From Betaproteobacteria bacterium (GTDB taxonomy: Bacteria; Pseudomonadota; Gammaproteobacteria; Burkholderiales; Burkholderiaceae_C), in the NCBI GenBank assembly GCA_009927195.1, contig RFNL01000419.1, positions 1-6,160 on the forward strand: a stretch of DNA of 6,160 nt. Reading direction: 5' to 3'. This document shows positions 5,910-6,160 of this stretch, piece after piece. Under the pieces are notes generated by a model. That model had not been told where the DNA came from. It saw only the letters and a program-made list of their open reading frames with translations, and did not search any database. The position numbers and the translations under genes were made by a program. Position 1 is the stretch's first letter. Every line of letters starts with the position of its first letter.

Positions 5910-6160
5910 ATGACTGAGCAACGCAGAAGCAAAGATCAGATCGCCGCCTTGGTGGCCAAAGACATACCCAATGGGGCATATGTGAATTTGGGCATTGGAA
6001 TGCCCACCCTGGTCGCCAATCATTTGCCCGCTGGATTGGAGATCATCTTGCACAGTGAGAACGGGATATTGGGCATGGGCCCTGCCCCCGCAGAATCGGC
6101 GCAGGACTTTGACCTGATCAATGCGGGCAAACAACCCGTCAGCTTGTTGCCGGGGGGGGC
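5910..6160 (+). CDS. pcaJ: 3-oxoadipate CoA-transferase subunit B, N-terminal part
   Basis: Only the first 83 complete codons are present; the gene runs off the window. Residues 23-30 (AYVNLGIG) followed by MPTLVANHLP form the first strand and helix of the beta subunit. SENGILGMGP (49-58) holds the catalytic glutamate, Glu50, which forms the glutamyl-CoA thioester intermediate of family I CoA-transferases. The last visible residues (PVSLLPGG) match the expected PVxLLPGGA segment. ATG 5910 has GAGG (5901-5904) in front, overlapping the pcaI stop, so the two subunits are probably translationally coupled. A run of eight G (6152-6159) falls in the PGG codons at the edge. Assignment as PcaJ relies mainly on the partner gene; other family I beta subunits share these motifs. 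Confidence 0.87.
   Translation, partial: MTEQRRSKDQIAALVAKDIPNGAYVNLGIGMPTLVANHLPAGLEIILHSENGILGMGPAPAESAQDFDLINAGKQPVSLLPGG

Noticed and set aside
5147..5932. Minus-strand open frame of 261 codons antisense to pcaI
   Set aside because: It is opposite a clear PcaI sequence; the His-rich composition is typical of a reverse-frame artefact.
6152..6159. Run of eight G in pcaJ as a phase-variation tract
   Set aside because: It encodes the conserved Pro-Gly-Gly segment in the correct frame, so it needs no special explanation.

Overview
The window looks like a chromosomal piece of a betaproteobacterium of the order Burkholderiales, probably a Comamonadaceae relative (Limnohabitans/Polaromonas/Rhodoferax type). 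This is inferred from moderately high GC, strong GGC/GCC codon preference, and the character of the proteins (SOUL protein, CaiB/BaiF transferase beside a small citrate-synthase-like lyase, PcaIJ, small Cys-repeat secreted protein). No database search was run. No rRNA, tRNA, CRISPR array, insertion sequence or phage gene is visible.

Left part (1-1395, plus strand): the C-terminal end of a SOUL-family heme-binding protein, a stand-alone BPL_N / class I glutamine-amidotransferase-like protein, and a small NTF2-like (SnoaL/DUF4440-type) protein that starts at a GTG behind a good ribosome binding site. These appear to be housekeeping or accessory genes of unclear role.

Middle part (1413-4173, minus strand): a compact three-gene transcription unit read right to left. 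It holds a short-chain dehydrogenase (SDR), a family III (CaiB/BaiF) CoA-transferase and a citryl-CoA-lyase-like member of the citrate synthase superfamily, with gaps of only 22 and 9 nt. The set suggests a catabolic route: an acid is loaded onto CoA, a hydroxyl or keto group is redox-adjusted, and the CoA ester is cleaved by a retro-aldol/Claisen type lyase. The substrate is unknown. The lyase lacks two of the three canonical catalytic positions of its superfamily.

Next (4174-4969): a leader region with four small tandem inverted repeats; a small secreted cysteine-repeat protein broken by a one-base frameshift, with the repeat periodicity fixing the break point to about 4415-4419; and an 86-residue helical protein of unknown function, all on the minus strand.

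Right part (5060-6160, plus strand): a promoter with nearby operator-like inverted repeats drives genes matching pcaI and pcaJ, the two subunits of 3-oxoadipate CoA-transferase (beta-ketoadipate pathway of aromatic degradation). pcaJ runs off the window end. The most notable observations are the frameshifted Cys-repeat protein, the unassigned lyase/CoA-transferase/SDR module and the inverted repeats in front of pcaI.
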